Positions 34,256 to 43,821 are shown, counted from the first letter of the stretch. The stretch: 64,000 nucleotides of DNA from Clostridiales bacterium SIT11 (GCA_001299455.1 CYUK01000003.1:372001-436000), one strand, 5' to 3'. Made by a program: numbers and translations. The notes: a model not told the origin generated them from the sequence alone.

Positions 34256-35605
34256 ATGGAACGCAAAGGCTTTAGCAGCAACTTTGGTATGATAATGGCT
34301 GCTGTCGGATCAGCTGTGGGACTAGGTAATATATGGAGATTTCCTTATATTGTGGGAACAAATGGAGGAGGCGCCTTTCTACTTGTCTATATTCTAATTT
34401 GCATTGTCATTGGCGTTCCAATCCTCGTCAGTGAAATGTTAATTGGTCGGAGGACAAAAACCGATAGTGTGGACTGCTTTAAAAAGTTGGCCCCTGGAAA
34501 GAAATGGTATATTTCAGGTATTATCGCCGTCATTGCTTCTTTCTTAATCTTAAGCTTTTATTCTGTCGTCGCAGGATGGTCCTTGGAATATATTGTAAAA
34601 AGTGCCGGCAACCAATTTGTGGGGAAGAGTCCGGATGAAATTTCCAACCTCTTTACTAGCTTTATTTCTTCTCCCATTAAGCCCATTGCCTGGACTTTTG
34701 TCTTTATGCTGATGACCATGGTCATTGTAAAATCCGGTGTTTCTGAAGGAATTGAGAAAGTGTCCAAGGTGGCCATTCCTGTTCTCCTAGTGATTGTCAT
34801 TCTTCTTGGCATCCGTGGAGTCACCCTGGCTGGCGGAAGAGAGGGCTTGAAATTTTTATTCTATCCCGATTTCTCTAAGTTTACTATGGAAGGATTTTTA
34901 GCCGCCCTAGGCCATTCCTTCTTTACCCTGTCCCTGGGCATGGCCATTATGACCACCTATGGGTCCTATATTCCGGATGACGGAAATATTATAAAGTCCG
35001 CCCTGTCCATTGCATTTTTTGACACCTTAATTGCCGTTTTGGCTGGGATTGCCATTTTTACTTCTGTCTTCACCTTTAACCTGGACCCCACCCAAGGTGC
35101 CGGCCTGGTCTTTATCACCCTGCCCAATGTCTTTCCACAAATGCCTGGAGGATATTTATTTGGCCTGGCCTTCTTTGTCTTATTGGCTCTCGCCGCTTTA
35201 ACTTCCACCATTTCTCTTTTGGAATCTTCTGTGGCCTTCGGTGTGGACTCCTTAAAATTATCCCGGAAAAAAGCATCCTTCCTGGCTGCTGGGGGAATCT
35301 TCCTCTTATCTATCTTAAGCAGCTTATCCAATGGTCCGGATACTTCTCTTCATATTGCTGGACTCACTTTTTTTGATTTTCTCGACAAGTTGACTTCCAA
35401 CTATATGCTCACCATTGCCGCCTTAATTGAAATTATTTTCTTAGGCTGGGCCTATGACAAGGACGCTATTTATGATGAATTGACAAACCACCATAGCCTG
35501 GAGCAAAAGGCCTTTAAGGCCTACTACATTGCCTTAAAATATATTGCTCCCATTGCCATGATTTTTATTATCTTAACCTCTCTAGGAATTTTAAAATCTG
35601 CATAA
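34256..35605 (+). CDS. Sodium-dependent neurotransmitter-symporter-family (SNF/NSS) carrier
   Basis: Na+-coupled amino acid carrier of the LeuT/NSS family, 449 residues, about 11-12 segments. The first segment has MIMAAVGSAVGLGNIWRFPY near residue 10, the diagnostic unwound Na+/substrate site, then TNGGGAFLLVYIL; LGHSFFTLSLGMAIMTTYGSY near residue 225 is the segment-6 substrate site. ATG 34256 behind AAAGGAGGG is chosen over an ATG 30 bases upstream. Substrate within the amino acids is not predictable; aromatic or branched amino acids are common. It stands alone. Confidence 0.93.
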   Translation: MERKGFSSNFGMIMAAVGSAVGLGNIWRFPYIVGTNGGGAFLLVYILICIVIGVPILVSEMLIGRRTKTDSVDCFKKLAPGKKWYISGIIAVIASFLILSFYSVVAGWSLEYIVKSAGNQFVGKSPDEISNLFTSFISSPIKPIAWTFVFMLMTMVIVKSGVSEGIEKVSKVAIPVLLVIVILLGIRGVTLAGGREGLKFLFYPDFSKFTMEGFLAALGHSFFTLSLGMAIMTTYGSYIPDDGNIIKSALSIAFFDTLIAVLAGIAIFTSVFTFNLDPTQGAGLVFITLPNVFPQMPGGYLFGLAFFVLLALAALTSTISLLESSVAFGVDSLKLSRKKASFLAAGGIFLLSILSSLSNGPDTSLHIAGLTFFDFLDKLTSNYMLTIAALIEIIFLGWAYDKDAIYDELTNHHSLEQKAFKAYYIALKYIAPIAMIFIILTSLGILKSA

Positions 35606-35618
35606 ATCTCTACAGAGA

Positions 35619-35653
35619 AAAAGAGCCGGTTTTTTAAGAACCAGCTCTTTTTT
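35619..35653. terminator. Terminator after the SNF-family carrier
   Basis: AAAGAGCCGGTT and AACCAGCTCTTT arms around TTTTAAG, then a T-run; it may also serve the minus-strand thioesterase gene. Confidence 0.88.
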
Positions 35654-35677
35654 TATGGAAATTTTCCAGTCTTTCCT

Positions 35678-36160
35678 TTACATATTGTCCTTTACAGCCA
35701 CAGCCACCATTCTTGCCTTGGCACGAAGGTCTCCTCCTGCCTTCATTTCCATTTGTAGAATAACCTTTCTTTCCCCCAATTCTTCCACTTGGGCTTCAAT
35801 GGTAATTTCTTCATTCATGGGCGTCGGTTTTTTAAAGTCCACTTCTAAGCGGGCCGTAATAAACCGGCCAATCACTGTTTCCTCTGTCAGGTCCAGACCT
35901 TTGGCCCTGTGGGCAAACCAGGCAGCAGAAGCTGTTCCATGGCAGTCAAAGGCTAGGGCAATAAAGCCACCAAAGAGGTTGGCTGGAACCCCTCCTGTAT
36001 ATTGGCTATCCGGTATAAACTGGCAAAGACACCTTTCCCCGTCTTCACTGGGATAGGACTTTAGGTGGAGGCCTTCCTTATTTTTTGGTCCACAGCCCCA
36101 GCAATGTTGAAATCTTTCCCCATAAGTATCTTGAATTGCAATTTTCTTTTCCTCAGCCAT
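35678..36160 (-). CDS. PaaI-type hotdog-fold thioesterase
   Basis: Acyl-CoA thioesterase-like protein of 160 residues. FQHCWGCGPKNKEGLHLKSY near residue 16 (with a CxxC that is frequent in this subgroup), YTGGVPANLFGGFIALAFDCHG near residue 54 (hotdog central helix, normally beginning with the catalytic region) and RLEVDFKKPTPMNEEITIEA are visible. Starts behind AAGGAGGAG. Single gene. Substrate unknown. Confidence 0.83.
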   Translation of the reverse strand: MAEEKKIAIQDTYGERFQHCWGCGPKNKEGLHLKSYPSEDGERCLCQFIPDSQYTGGVPANLFGGFIALAFDCHGTASAAWFAHRAKGLDLTEETVIGRFITARLEVDFKKPTPMNEEITIEAQVEELGERKVILQMEMKAGGDLRAKARMVAVAVKDNM

Positions 36161-36355
36161 TTTTTACTCCTCCTTTATCTAGAGAACAGGCTCTTCCTGT
36201 CCTTATAAAATCCTAGTTTCTATTTACCCCGATTTCAAGAAAAATCTCTACTTTTTTAGCTTTTTCTCTGTTTTTTTAGTATGAAAGAGAGAGAAAAGCC
36301 TTCCTAAATTTATGCTATACTTACAATAAGAAGAATTTTCTACGATTTATAAACA

Positions 36356-36394
36356 GGAAGGCCCTCCTTGCCAGTAGGACTTGACTGGACCTTC
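36356..36394 (+). other. Structured leader of the MFS carrier gene
   Basis: Nested hairpin in the transcript leader: outer GAAGG/CCTTC (36357-36361, 36390-36394) and inner CCAGT/ACTGG (36371-36375, 36384-36388). It lies 20 bases before the start codon and about 40 bases after a likely -10 (TATACT near 36315). No riboswitch class recognised. Confidence 0.4.
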
Positions 36395-36414
36395 TTCGAG
36401 AAAGGATCTGAACA

Positions 36415-37656
36415 ATGAAAGAGAAAAAAAGAGGCCTTTCCCAGGCCATGGTTTTTATTCTTTTATTTGGTATTGTCAGCTTATTTTCTGACATGACCCA
36501 TGAAGGCGCCTCCAGTATTCGAGGAGCCTACCTGGCCTTGCTAGGGGCCTCTGCCGGGACCATTGGTTTTATTTCCGGCCTTGGGGAACTGATTGGTTAT
36601 TCCATGCGGTATGTCTTTGGAAAAATAACAGACCGGACCCACAAGTATTGGTTTATGACGATTTTCGGTTATATCCTAGATGTCCTGGCTGTCCCTGCCC
36701 TGGCCTTGGTTGGAGACAGGGGCTGGGTTACCGCCTGTATCCTCCTGGTCATCCAAAGAATGGGCAAGGCCATTAAAAAACCCGCCAAGGATACCATTAT
36801 GTCCTTTGCCGCCTCCCAGGAAGGTGCCGGAAAAAGTTTCGGCATCCAGGAACTTTTAGACCAAATTGGAGCCTTTCTAGGACCTGTCCTCCTCTACCTG
36901 GTCATGACCTTTAAAAAAGAGGGCCCCCTCCTAGATACCTATGCCACTTGCTTTGCCATCCTGGCCATTCCAGGGGCCTTGACCCTCCTTATGCTTTTTG
37001 TCACCAAGCATAAGTTTCCAAATCCCGAACACTTTGAACCAGAAGTCAAGGACCCGGCCCCCTTTAAAATGAAGAAATCCTTCCTTTACTATATTGCCGG
37101 CATTAGTTTCTTTTCCTTTGGCTTTATTGACTACTCCCTGATTATTATGCACGTTTCCAGGACCTTTACTTCCCTGGCTCCCGGTTTAACAGAAACCTCC
37201 TCCCTCATTACCAGCGGAACCATCCCCCTCCTCTATGCAGGGGCCATGCTCATTGACGCCATTTCCGCCCTAATCTTTGGCTATATGTTTGACCGTAACG
37301 GCCTCAAGGCCCTGGTGGTCTCCACCCTGATTTCCGCTCCCTTTTCCTTCTTTGTCTTTTCCTCCCATTCCATGTCCTCTGTCCTCTTAGGCGTTGCCCT
37401 TTGGGGTGTAGGCATGGGGGCCCAAGAGTCTATTTTAAAGGCCGCCGTCACCTCTGTCGTCCCCAAGGCCAGTCGGGCAACTGGTTATGGAATTTTTGAA
37501 TGCTCCTTTGGGATTTTTTGGTTCTTGGGAAGCTGGCTCTTAGGAGTTCTCTACGATTTAAGCATCCCTGCCATGGTGGCCATTTCCATCACCATGCAGG
37601 TCCTGGCCATCCCCCTCTATATGAAGTCCAAAAAATTAAGTGCCCAAGGCCTCTAA
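36415..37656 (+). CDS. MFS transporter
   Basis: Major facilitator of 413 residues with about 12 segments. GIVSLFSDMTHEGASSIRGAYL near residue 18 and GKITDRTHKYWFMTIFGY near residue 65 (MFS motif A) and IQRMGKAIKKPAKDTIMSFA near residue 115 identify a subgroup related to permeases of unknown substrate. GYMFDRNGLKALV is the second motif A. Start ATG 36415 after AAAGGATC. Drug or metabolite efflux is possible. Confidence 0.85.
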   Translation: MKEKKRGLSQAMVFILLFGIVSLFSDMTHEGASSIRGAYLALLGASAGTIGFISGLGELIGYSMRYVFGKITDRTHKYWFMTIFGYILDVLAVPALALVGDRGWVTACILLVIQRMGKAIKKPAKDTIMSFAASQEGAGKSFGIQELLDQIGAFLGPVLLYLVMTFKKEGPLLDTYATCFAILAIPGALTLLMLFVTKHKFPNPEHFEPEVKDPAPFKMKKSFLYYIAGISFFSFGFIDYSLIIMHVSRTFTSLAPGLTETSSLITSGTIPLLYAGAMLIDAISALIFGYMFDRNGLKALVVSTLISAPFSFFVFSSHSMSSVLLGVALWGVGMGAQESILKAAVTSVVPKASRATGYGIFECSFGIFWFLGSWLLGVLYDLSIPAMVAISITMQVLAIPLYMKSKKLSAQGL

Positions 37657-37676
37657 ATTTAAAATTTCACCCTATG

Positions 37677-37710
37677 AAAGACCCCTATTCTCTGGAATAG
37701 GGGCTTTTTG
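37677..37710. terminator. Terminator after the MFS gene
   Basis: CCCCTATTC and GAATAGGGG arms around TCTG, with AAAG/CTTT extension and T-run. Confidence 0.9.
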
Positions 37711-37775
37711 ATAATTATTCAATTTCAGTTAAAAATCACTTGGTCATTTTTTCTATTGCCTTTAAGCTTCAAGCT

Positions 37776-38741
37776 TTACTTGTCATACTTATAAAAGCCC
37801 TTGCCGGCACTGACTCCCAATTCTCCCTTGTCCACCTTTTCCCCAATCATGGTGAGAATCTTGTGGTTTAAGGATTCAGAATCCTTAGCATCGGCCTTGT
37901 TACTAATAATATTATAAACAGTCTTTAGGCCCACAACGTCCATAATTTGGAAGGGACCTACAGGCGCTCCTGTTCCCAGCCGCCAGGACAGGTCAATGGT
38001 TTCCGGATCTGCCACACCCTTGGCCCAAAGTTCTTGGCCTGCATCTAAAAGAGGGACCAAGAGGGTATTTAAAATATAGGCCGGTTGTTCCTTGTGGAGT
38101 TGGATGGGCACCATATTGATTTCTTCTGCAAAGCGAACTACAGTCTTGTAGACTTCCGGGTCTGTTCCAGGATGTCCCATACACTCGGCTGTGTTGTGGT
38201 TCCAGATTTCATTGGCAAAGTGGAGGGCCATATATTTTTCAGGCCGGCCTGTGTATTCTGCAAAAGTTGAGGGGACCAGTGTGGACGAATTGGTACAAAG
38301 AATGGTCTTGTCGTCAAAGCTATCCCGAATCTTTTTATAGAAGTCAATTTTTTCTTGGGGGTCTTCGGACATGGCTTCAATGGCAATATCCGCATCCTTT
38401 AAGGCCTTGTCCGGGTCTAATTCTATGTGGAGGTGGTCCTTAAAGTTTTTCTTGGCTTCTCCAATCAATTGGTCAATTTTTTCTTCCGTCATGGCCTCCC
38501 AATCCTTAATCAAGGCCTTGGGATACAAGTAAGCTCCTAAAGGATTGCCCAGTAATTTCTTGGATTCTTCCAAGGCTTCCAGGATTTTCCCTGAAAAATG
38601 GTCTACCTTAGGTTGGGTCCTGCCAATCGACCCCTCACTCCGAAGCCAAATCGTCGTGTCGTGGCCAGTGTAGGCACATATTAAAGCAATTTGTGTCCCC
38701 AGGACACCTCCACCTAAGAGAACAACCTTTTTAAATTCCAT
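37776..38741 (-). CDS. 3-hydroxyacyl-CoA dehydrogenase
   Basis: NAD-dependent 3-hydroxyacyl/3-hydroxybutyryl-CoA dehydrogenase, 321 residues. N-terminal dinucleotide motif VLLGGGVLGTQIALICAYTG, then DADIAIEAMSEDPQEKIDFY near residue 120, CTNSSTLVPSTFAE near residue 150 and ALHFANEIWNHNTAE near residue 170 with the catalytic His. The C-terminal domain has APVGPFQIMDVVGLKTVYNI and ends GKGFYKYDK, as in family members. No other butyrate-pathway genes are adjacent. Starts behind AAGGAGG. Confidence 0.93.
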   Translation of the reverse strand: MEFKKVVLLGGGVLGTQIALICAYTGHDTTIWLRSEGSIGRTQPKVDHFSGKILEALEESKKLLGNPLGAYLYPKALIKDWEAMTEEKIDQLIGEAKKNFKDHLHIELDPDKALKDADIAIEAMSEDPQEKIDFYKKIRDSFDDKTILCTNSSTLVPSTFAEYTGRPEKYMALHFANEIWNHNTAECMGHPGTDPEVYKTVVRFAEEINMVPIQLHKEQPAYILNTLLVPLLDAGQELWAKGVADPETIDLSWRLGTGAPVGPFQIMDVVGLKTVYNIISNKADAKDSESLNHKILTMIGEKVDKGELGVSAGKGFYKYDK

Positions 38742-38912
38742 TTCTTCCTCCTTTATCTTTCTTTTATTTCAATACAGGTAAAAAAATCTTCACCAGACCC
38801 TTTGGAAAACCATCCTCCAAGGCCTTTTTGTTTTCCTATATTTACCCCAAATTTTTCATCTTAAAAGTATTTTGATATTTATTCTCTCTTTTCTATTAAT
38901 TTTTTTCCACTA

Positions 38913-38941
38913 AAAAAAGACGATACTTTCATCGTCTTTTC
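38913..38941 (-). terminator. Terminator after the 94-residue membrane protein gene
   Basis: AAGACGAT and ATCGTCTT arms around ACTTTC, with A-run and T-run. Confidence 0.85.
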
Positions 38942-38942
38942 C

Positions 38943-39227
38943 CTATATGGATTTTAAAGTTTTATTGACTCCCTTTAAAAGGTTGATAAAGGCTGTCCCC
39001 ACCATGGGAATCCCCAAAGGCCCCAGGAGAAAGGCTAGAATAAAGGCCCCTACAGCAATGGGAATGGCTCCGTAAAGCAAGGACCCAATCCCAACAAGGA
39101 GACAAATCCCCATTAAAGGATAGAGCAAAATCTTTCCCAGGCCAAATACAATACTAAAGACCAAAGTACACAGGCTTAAAAGTAGATTAATTGGAAATAA
39201 GATCAGTTTTATAAGTCCCCTCAGCAT
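38943..39227 (-). CDS. Small hydrophobic membrane protein
   Basis: Membrane protein of 94 residues with two long hydrophobic regions (residues 5-40 and 45-75) and a short basic tail. An in-frame ATG at 39263 coincides with TGCTATAATG, an extended -10 promoter, so it cannot be the start; ATG 39227 with AAGGGG before it is used. No family recognised with certainty. Confidence 0.65.
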   Translation of the reverse strand: MLRGLIKLILFPINLLLSLCTLVFSIVFGLGKILLYPLMGICLLVGIGSLLYGAIPIAVGAFILAFLLGPLGIPMVGTAFINLLKGVNKTLKSI

Positions 39228-39262
39228 TTTACCCCTTGCCTCCTTTTCTCTATCTTCCCCCA

Positions 39263-39271
39263 TTATAGCAC
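39263..39271 (-). promoter_or_regulatory. Extended -10 promoter of the small membrane protein gene
   Basis: TGCTATAAT on the minus strand, about 35 bases before the chosen ATG. Confidence 0.6.
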
Positions 39272-39357
39272 AGGCTCCATGAAAAAAGAGGAGACTTCCT
39301 GCAAATTAAGAAGTTCTCTTCCTTTTCTATACCTTTTCTTTACTTTTCAAGTCCAAG

Positions 39358-40686
39358 TTAAGAGCCTTCTTTCATAACTTCTGCATCCGACTGGTCGTCC
39401 CGGTTTTGATGGAAGTCCTCATGAATGGCCTTTAGCTGGTCCCTATTCATCTTGGTATCCATGGCATCTAGGCAAATTTCATAGACATAGTCCAGGTATT
39501 CCTTGACCTGCCCCTTTACACTTTCATCGGCCAACATATAAATCAGGTAGAGACCTTTGAGAACGGCTTCAGCCACCATAGGGTCCTCCTTGCCATAGTG
39601 GACAATTTGGGCAAAGGAATTGTAGAGTTCCTCCCGGACAGTGTAGCCGTTATAAATAATTTTTGTCTTTTCATTTTCATCTAGGACCACATAAAAGTTA
39701 TTGGTAGAAAAAAGCTTCCCCAGGAGGTTGGAAATTTTGCCAATCACCATAATGCCGGTGTTAGGGTCATTGACTCCTGGACTCAGGGCCATTAGGGCAA
39801 TTTCGATTAAATTGGTCATTTCATGGTGGTAGTCTCGGACATCATTTTTACTAACATTAATCACCAGACCACTGGCAAGCTTGGCCATGAAGTCCTTTTT
39901 CTCCTGGCCCTCCATTTCCAGGTCCTCCAGAAGATGGAGCCTGGCTATGTAGGTTCCCTTGGAAATGTATTCGCCAATCTTCTTTTCAATCACCACTTCC
40001 GCCTTCACTCCCTTGAGTTGGGCCAGCAAGGCTTTACTATTTACCTCATAGAAGTAGCCTGTTTCATTGGCAAAAATCTTCACCTCATCTAGGCTCTGGC
40101 TGGTAGAGATAAAGCGTTCTGAGGCCTTCCTCCTCTTGGCCTCTTCCTCAATCAGGCCATGGGCCTTGGTATAAACATTTTCTATAACATTGGAAACCTT
40201 GATGTCCTTTAAGACCCTCCGGACAAAGAGGATAAAGGAAACCATGGCGGCAACAGCATAAAAGATAGCAATAGTCCCGGATATAAGGGGAACCTTGGCG
40301 TCAATATTTTGCACCATAAAAAGGGAAAGGACTGTATAGAAAAAGCCGCCAATAAAGACACCAAAGAGGCTCAAGACATTGGGTTTATCAATAAAGTCTT
40401 GGACAATCCGAGGTGTAAAGGAATCCGAATATTTATTTAAAACCGTTAAAATCGTCGTAAAGGTAAAGGTGGAAACTGTCAAGAAGGTGCCTGACAAGGT
40501 GGACAGGAAGGAAGAAGTCACATCGGAAGACAGCAAGAGGACTTCCGGCAAATGCCTCTTCAGGCCTGGGTTTTTATAGTCCAGGGTCCAGGTCAGGATT
40601 AAAAGAATGAAAGAAATCAGGCTGTACCTTGTAATTCGTATAATATCTCGATTGTTGTAATAGAATAGTTTAATTTTATTTAACAT
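39358..40686 (-). CDS. DUF2254-family membrane protein
   Basis: Membrane protein of 442 residues. Four membrane segments lie in the first 165 residues (about 18-37, 58-80, 105-125, 138-160), with SGTFLTVSTFTFTTILTVLN and FTPRIVQDFIDKPNVLSLFG between them, conserved in DUF2254. The soluble C-terminal part carries TGYFYEVNSKALLAQLKG and ALMALSPGVNDPNTGIMVIG, also family features. Function is unknown. Starts behind AAGGAGG. Confidence 0.88.
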   Translation of the reverse strand: MLNKIKLFYYNNRDIIRITRYSLISFILLILTWTLDYKNPGLKRHLPEVLLLSSDVTSSFLSTLSGTFLTVSTFTFTTILTVLNKYSDSFTPRIVQDFIDKPNVLSLFGVFIGGFFYTVLSLFMVQNIDAKVPLISGTIAIFYAVAAMVSFILFVRRVLKDIKVSNVIENVYTKAHGLIEEEAKRRKASERFISTSQSLDEVKIFANETGYFYEVNSKALLAQLKGVKAEVVIEKKIGEYISKGTYIARLHLLEDLEMEGQEKKDFMAKLASGLVINVSKNDVRDYHHEMTNLIEIALMALSPGVNDPNTGIMVIGKISNLLGKLFSTNNFYVVLDENEKTKIIYNGYTVREELYNSFAQIVHYGKEDPMVAEAVLKGLYLIYMLADESVKGQVKEYLDYVYEICLDAMDTKMNRDQLKAIHEDFHQNRDDQSDAEVMKEGS

Positions 40687-40762
40687 GATTTCCTCCTTAC
40701 CCCTATTTTACCATAGACTCCTGGAGAAAAGAACAGAAAAACCTCTTCCAGGCTTTTCCCAA

Positions 40763-40790
40763 AAAAAGAAGGGGTTTCCCCCTTCTTGTC
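40763..40790. terminator. Terminator after the long stalk-domain gene
   Basis: AAGAAGGGG and CCCCTTCTT arms around TTTCC, with A-run giving a T-run on the minus strand. Confidence 0.88.
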
Positions 40791-40795
40791 TTCTC

Positions 40796-41983
40796 TTATT
40801 TTACATTGGTATTGATGTAAATTTCCACTAATCCCACAACTTTTCCTCCATCAAATTGAACCCAAAATGGTGGTTTATACTTTCGGGAAGCCATTTCCTT
40901 TTCAAAGGCTTCATAGGAAACTTCATGGGCGGCTGTCACCAGGCCCTTTTCTTCTCTCAGGTAAAACTTGCAGTCCTTGGCTAAGTCAAAAAGAACTTTT
41001 TCTTCCTTGTCGTCATAGACATTGGGACCCAAGGCTGGAGGCCCTAGCATGAGGTCGGCCCGTCTTTTGGCATTATTAATAGAGATAAATTCCCCAGGAT
41101 TCAGGTTGATTTTCCCCGCTTCCTTGTCCAGAGAATTGATATAGGCTACGTATTTTTCTTCTTCCTTTAGATTATCCACAAATTGGACAGTGGCCAGGGC
41201 TTCTTGAAAGAGCTTTTCCTTTTCCTTGTAGGCTTTTTCCGACTCTGGACCATAGGGCAGGTCTGAAGCATAGTTGACTTCTGTGAAATATCCCTGGTCA
41301 TACTTGAGGACTTCTGTCAGGACAATGGTAGAAAAACTGTAGTTGTAGGTTTTTCCAATGGATGCAATCAGTTCATTCCGGTCCTTGGTGAAAAATTCAT
41401 AGGCATTGTTTTCAATATTAAACCGGGTGGAGATACTCTCATCAAAGCCCTTCGGCAAGTACATGCTTAGGCCGATTTCCGGATAGTCTCTCTTGGTCAT
41501 CTTGGCCAGCTTTTCCTTGGTCACAGGTGGAAAGTTCTTTTCTCCTATCAAAACAGTCTTCATGGGACCATTCCAGTCCACCTTTTCTCCGTAGGCTTCT
41601 GCTACGGTCCGGGCAGGAATAAAGGTCCGGTTTTTTACAGCTTTTGCAGGGACGTCCATGGTCATTTCTTTGGTCGTCTTTCCTTCTTGAACTTTCAGCC
41701 TTTTATCCCCCAGGGTAAAAATCAGCTTTTTATCCCCCTTGGTCAGGTTGACTTGGTTTTTGTCCGCCTTCCAATCCACTTGAAAACCCAGGGCTTCAGA
41801 CAGGGCCCGAACAGGCACCAGGGTCCTGGAATTTTCCACAAAGGGTTCCACATCTGTAGGGGTTTGCTTGCCCTTGACAATTAAGTTAATAGGGTCGTCT
41901 TGGCCATAGATGGGATTTCCCACTAAGATAAGGCCGAGACTCACAAGGGCGACTCCTTGAAGGTAGCTTAAAAATTTCTTCAT
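40796..41983 (-). CDS. Secreted protein with copper amine oxidase N (stalk) domain
   Basis: Exported protein of 395 residues. Signal peptide residues 1-24 (ends NPIYG). Stalk domain at about residues 30-145: SRTLVPVRALSEALGFQVDW and NRTFIPARTVAEAYGEKVDW, two copies. The remaining 240 residues (from YPEIGLSMYLPKGF) form a mixed alpha/beta region without a family I recognise; ARTVAEAYG through VLIGEKNF links the two. ATG 41983 behind GAAGGAGG is used. Same domain class as the shorter stalk protein at 30716-31405. Confidence 0.83.
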   Translation of the reverse strand: MKKFLSYLQGVALVSLGLILVGNPIYGQDDPINLIVKGKQTPTDVEPFVENSRTLVPVRALSEALGFQVDWKADKNQVNLTKGDKKLIFTLGDKRLKVQEGKTTKEMTMDVPAKAVKNRTFIPARTVAEAYGEKVDWNGPMKTVLIGEKNFPPVTKEKLAKMTKRDYPEIGLSMYLPKGFDESISTRFNIENNAYEFFTKDRNELIASIGKTYNYSFSTIVLTEVLKYDQGYFTEVNYASDLPYGPESEKAYKEKEKLFQEALATVQFVDNLKEEEKYVAYINSLDKEAGKINLNPGEFISINNAKRRADLMLGPPALGPNVYDDKEEKVLFDLAKDCKFYLREEKGLVTAAHEVSYEAFEKEMASRKYKPPFWVQFDGGKVVGLVEIYINTNVK

Positions 41984-42080
41984 GTCTTTTCCTCCTTCCA
42001 CCTTCTCTGTTTTTATTTTATACCCCCTTTTAGGGCCTTTATTCAGATTTTTCCCACTTTAACTTGAGAAATTATCCACA

Positions 42081-42677
42081 TTATACTAAGGGATCCATAT
42101 AGCCTAATTTTACCGCCTTATTGTAGGCTTCAAGGGCGTTTCCCACGTCTAGTTTCCCGTAAATATTGGCCATATGGTTGTAGAGGGTCCGCTGGCTAAT
42201 TCCTAGGTCCTTGGCAATCTCCTCCTTTTTCTTACCAGTTAAAAGTTCTTTTAAAACTTGGACTTCTCTAGCTGTTAGGGGGTCTATGATTTCCCCTTTT
42301 CTTTGAAGCTTTTTCCCCAGACAAACTCTTTCCAATTTTTCCATCAAGTCCTGGATTTCTATGGACTTGTGGATAAAGTCTGCCACCCCTAGTTTAAAGG
42401 CCCGATCCTTGTAATTTAAGAGGTCATAGGATGTGAGGATGACAATTTTTTGTCCAGGCTTTTCCTCCAGGATTTTCCGAATTAAATCAAGGCCTGTTTT
42501 TTCTTCCTTTAAGTTAATATCTACTAGTAGGATGTCGTAGGTCCTAGCCTTTAAAGTTTCAAAAAAATCACCTATATTGAAAACATAGTCACAGACTTCA
42601 ACTCCGTCCTGGTCTTCCAAAAGACGTTTTATGGATTCCCCAAAAAGTTTATGGTCATCTAATAAAAGCAGTTTCAT
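42081..42677 (-). CDS. NarL/LuxR-type response regulator
   Basis: Two-component response regulator of 198 residues: receiver domain (LLLDDHKLFGESIKRLL at start, phosphoacceptor Asp in ILLVDINLKEEKTGLDLI near residue 54, Lys near residue 104) and a C-terminal LuxR-type helix-turn-helix (LTAREVQVLKELLTGKKKEE, DLGISQRTLYNHMANIYGKL). Its start overlaps the end of the kinase gene by 23 bases, so it is the cognate partner. The target may be the neighbouring ABC operon. Confidence 0.94.
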   Translation of the reverse strand: MKLLLLDDHKLFGESIKRLLEDQDGVEVCDYVFNIGDFFETLKARTYDILLVDINLKEEKTGLDLIRKILEEKPGQKIVILTSYDLLNYKDRAFKLGVADFIHKSIEIQDLMEKLERVCLGKKLQRKGEIIDPLTAREVQVLKELLTGKKKEEIAKDLGISQRTLYNHMANIYGKLDVGNALEAYNKAVKLGYMDPLV

Positions 42678-43818
42678 TTTCCACCCCCAATAAAACTTTT
42701 GTCGTCAGTACATCTTGGTTTAAGTCGTAGGCTATCCTTCCCGCCTTGGCGTCAATTAAGAGCTCTAGGAGAAGGACCCCTCTCTTAGATTTCTTGATTT
42801 TTTCGTAGTCCCCTGGACTGGTTCCGTTACTCTCCATATCTAGGATAATAAAATCTCCGTCCTGGTAAAGTTTATAGGTCAAATACGAGGCCTCTGAGTG
42901 CTTGTAAACATTATTGATTAATTCTTTTGATATGATAGCAAGAAGCCTCATAACTTGGTCATTCTCTTGAGTCTCCTGGTCTAAGGCAATCTCTTTGTAA
43001 ATTTCTATTTCCTTATTTTCATATAGAGAAGACAGGTTTTGGATCATATGGTCTATGGACGTCTCAATGTTCACAGGCTCAAATAGGTTGGATTGGTAAA
43101 ACTTCATCAACTGCCTTAACTTATTTTCTAGCTTGCTTAAAATGGACTTAGCTCCGGCTATGTCTGGATTTTTCAGGGACAGGTAGTTTCTTGTTGCAAA
43201 GATGTCCTGGATAATTTCATCGTGAATGATTCTTGCAAATTCATCTCTTTCCCTGGCCATATAATCAAATAGGTAGTAGGACCTATAGGTCTGTTCATAG
43301 CTAGATTCCCTTTCTTTTACGAAGAGGAGAAAGAAAAACTCCATGATGAGAAAAACAAGCTGGATAAAGACATGAATCATAACAGAATCCATATCAAAGA
43401 GATAAATAAAAGCAAACAGAAAAGCCAAAAATCCCAGGGTAAATCTTTGGACTGCCCCTCTTGAAATCGGCAGGATGTTCACATATTTGGCGGACTCCTG
43501 GACCAAAAATTTCTTGAGATAAATGGTCGTGGAAAGAAAGCTTACCAGGCCAAGAAGGATTTTAAAATTGAAGGAATCCACCATCATCAAGGCCAGGGGG
43601 ACTAGGGAAGTGACCAGGACTAGGTTTGAAGCCATCCTTGGAATCTTTTTATTTGAAAGTCCGGTATAAATCAGCCCGTAGAGGGTAAAAAATAAAAGCA
43701 TGGAAACCGCATTTAAAAGGGGACCCTCTCTTGTCATCAAACCAGCTTTAAAAAGAAATCCCCAGGTTAAAAGAATCCCTAAGTGGGCAAAAATAATTTT
43801 TTCTAATTTCTTATCCAT
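42655..43818 (-). CDS. Sensor histidine kinase (HisKA_3, NarL partner)
   Basis: Membrane sensor kinase of 387 residues. The first 160 residues hold five or six membrane segments without a large outer domain. The H-box is RDEFARIIHDEIIQDIFATR near residue 193, and the ATPase domain follows (AIISKELINNVYKHSEASYL near residue 290 as the N-box, and KKSKRGVLLLELLIDAKAGR near residue 345). Layout resembles LiaS/DesK-type kinases that sense membrane or envelope state. It follows the ABC permease by 3 bases. Confidence 0.9.
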   Translation of the reverse strand: MDKKLEKIIFAHLGILLTWGFLFKAGLMTREGPLLNAVSMLLFFTLYGLIYTGLSNKKIPRMASNLVLVTSLVPLALMMVDSFNFKILLGLVSFLSTTIYLKKFLVQESAKYVNILPISRGAVQRFTLGFLAFLFAFIYLFDMDSVMIHVFIQLVFLIMEFFFLLFVKERESSYEQTYRSYYLFDYMARERDEFARIIHDEIIQDIFATRNYLSLKNPDIAGAKSILSKLENKLRQLMKFYQSNLFEPVNIETSIDHMIQNLSSLYENKEIEIYKEIALDQETQENDQVMRLLAIISKELINNVYKHSEASYLTYKLYQDGDFIILDMESNGTSPGDYEKIKKSKRGVLLLELLIDAKAGRIAYDLNQDVLTTKVLLGVENETAFIR

Positions 43819-43821
43819 AAG

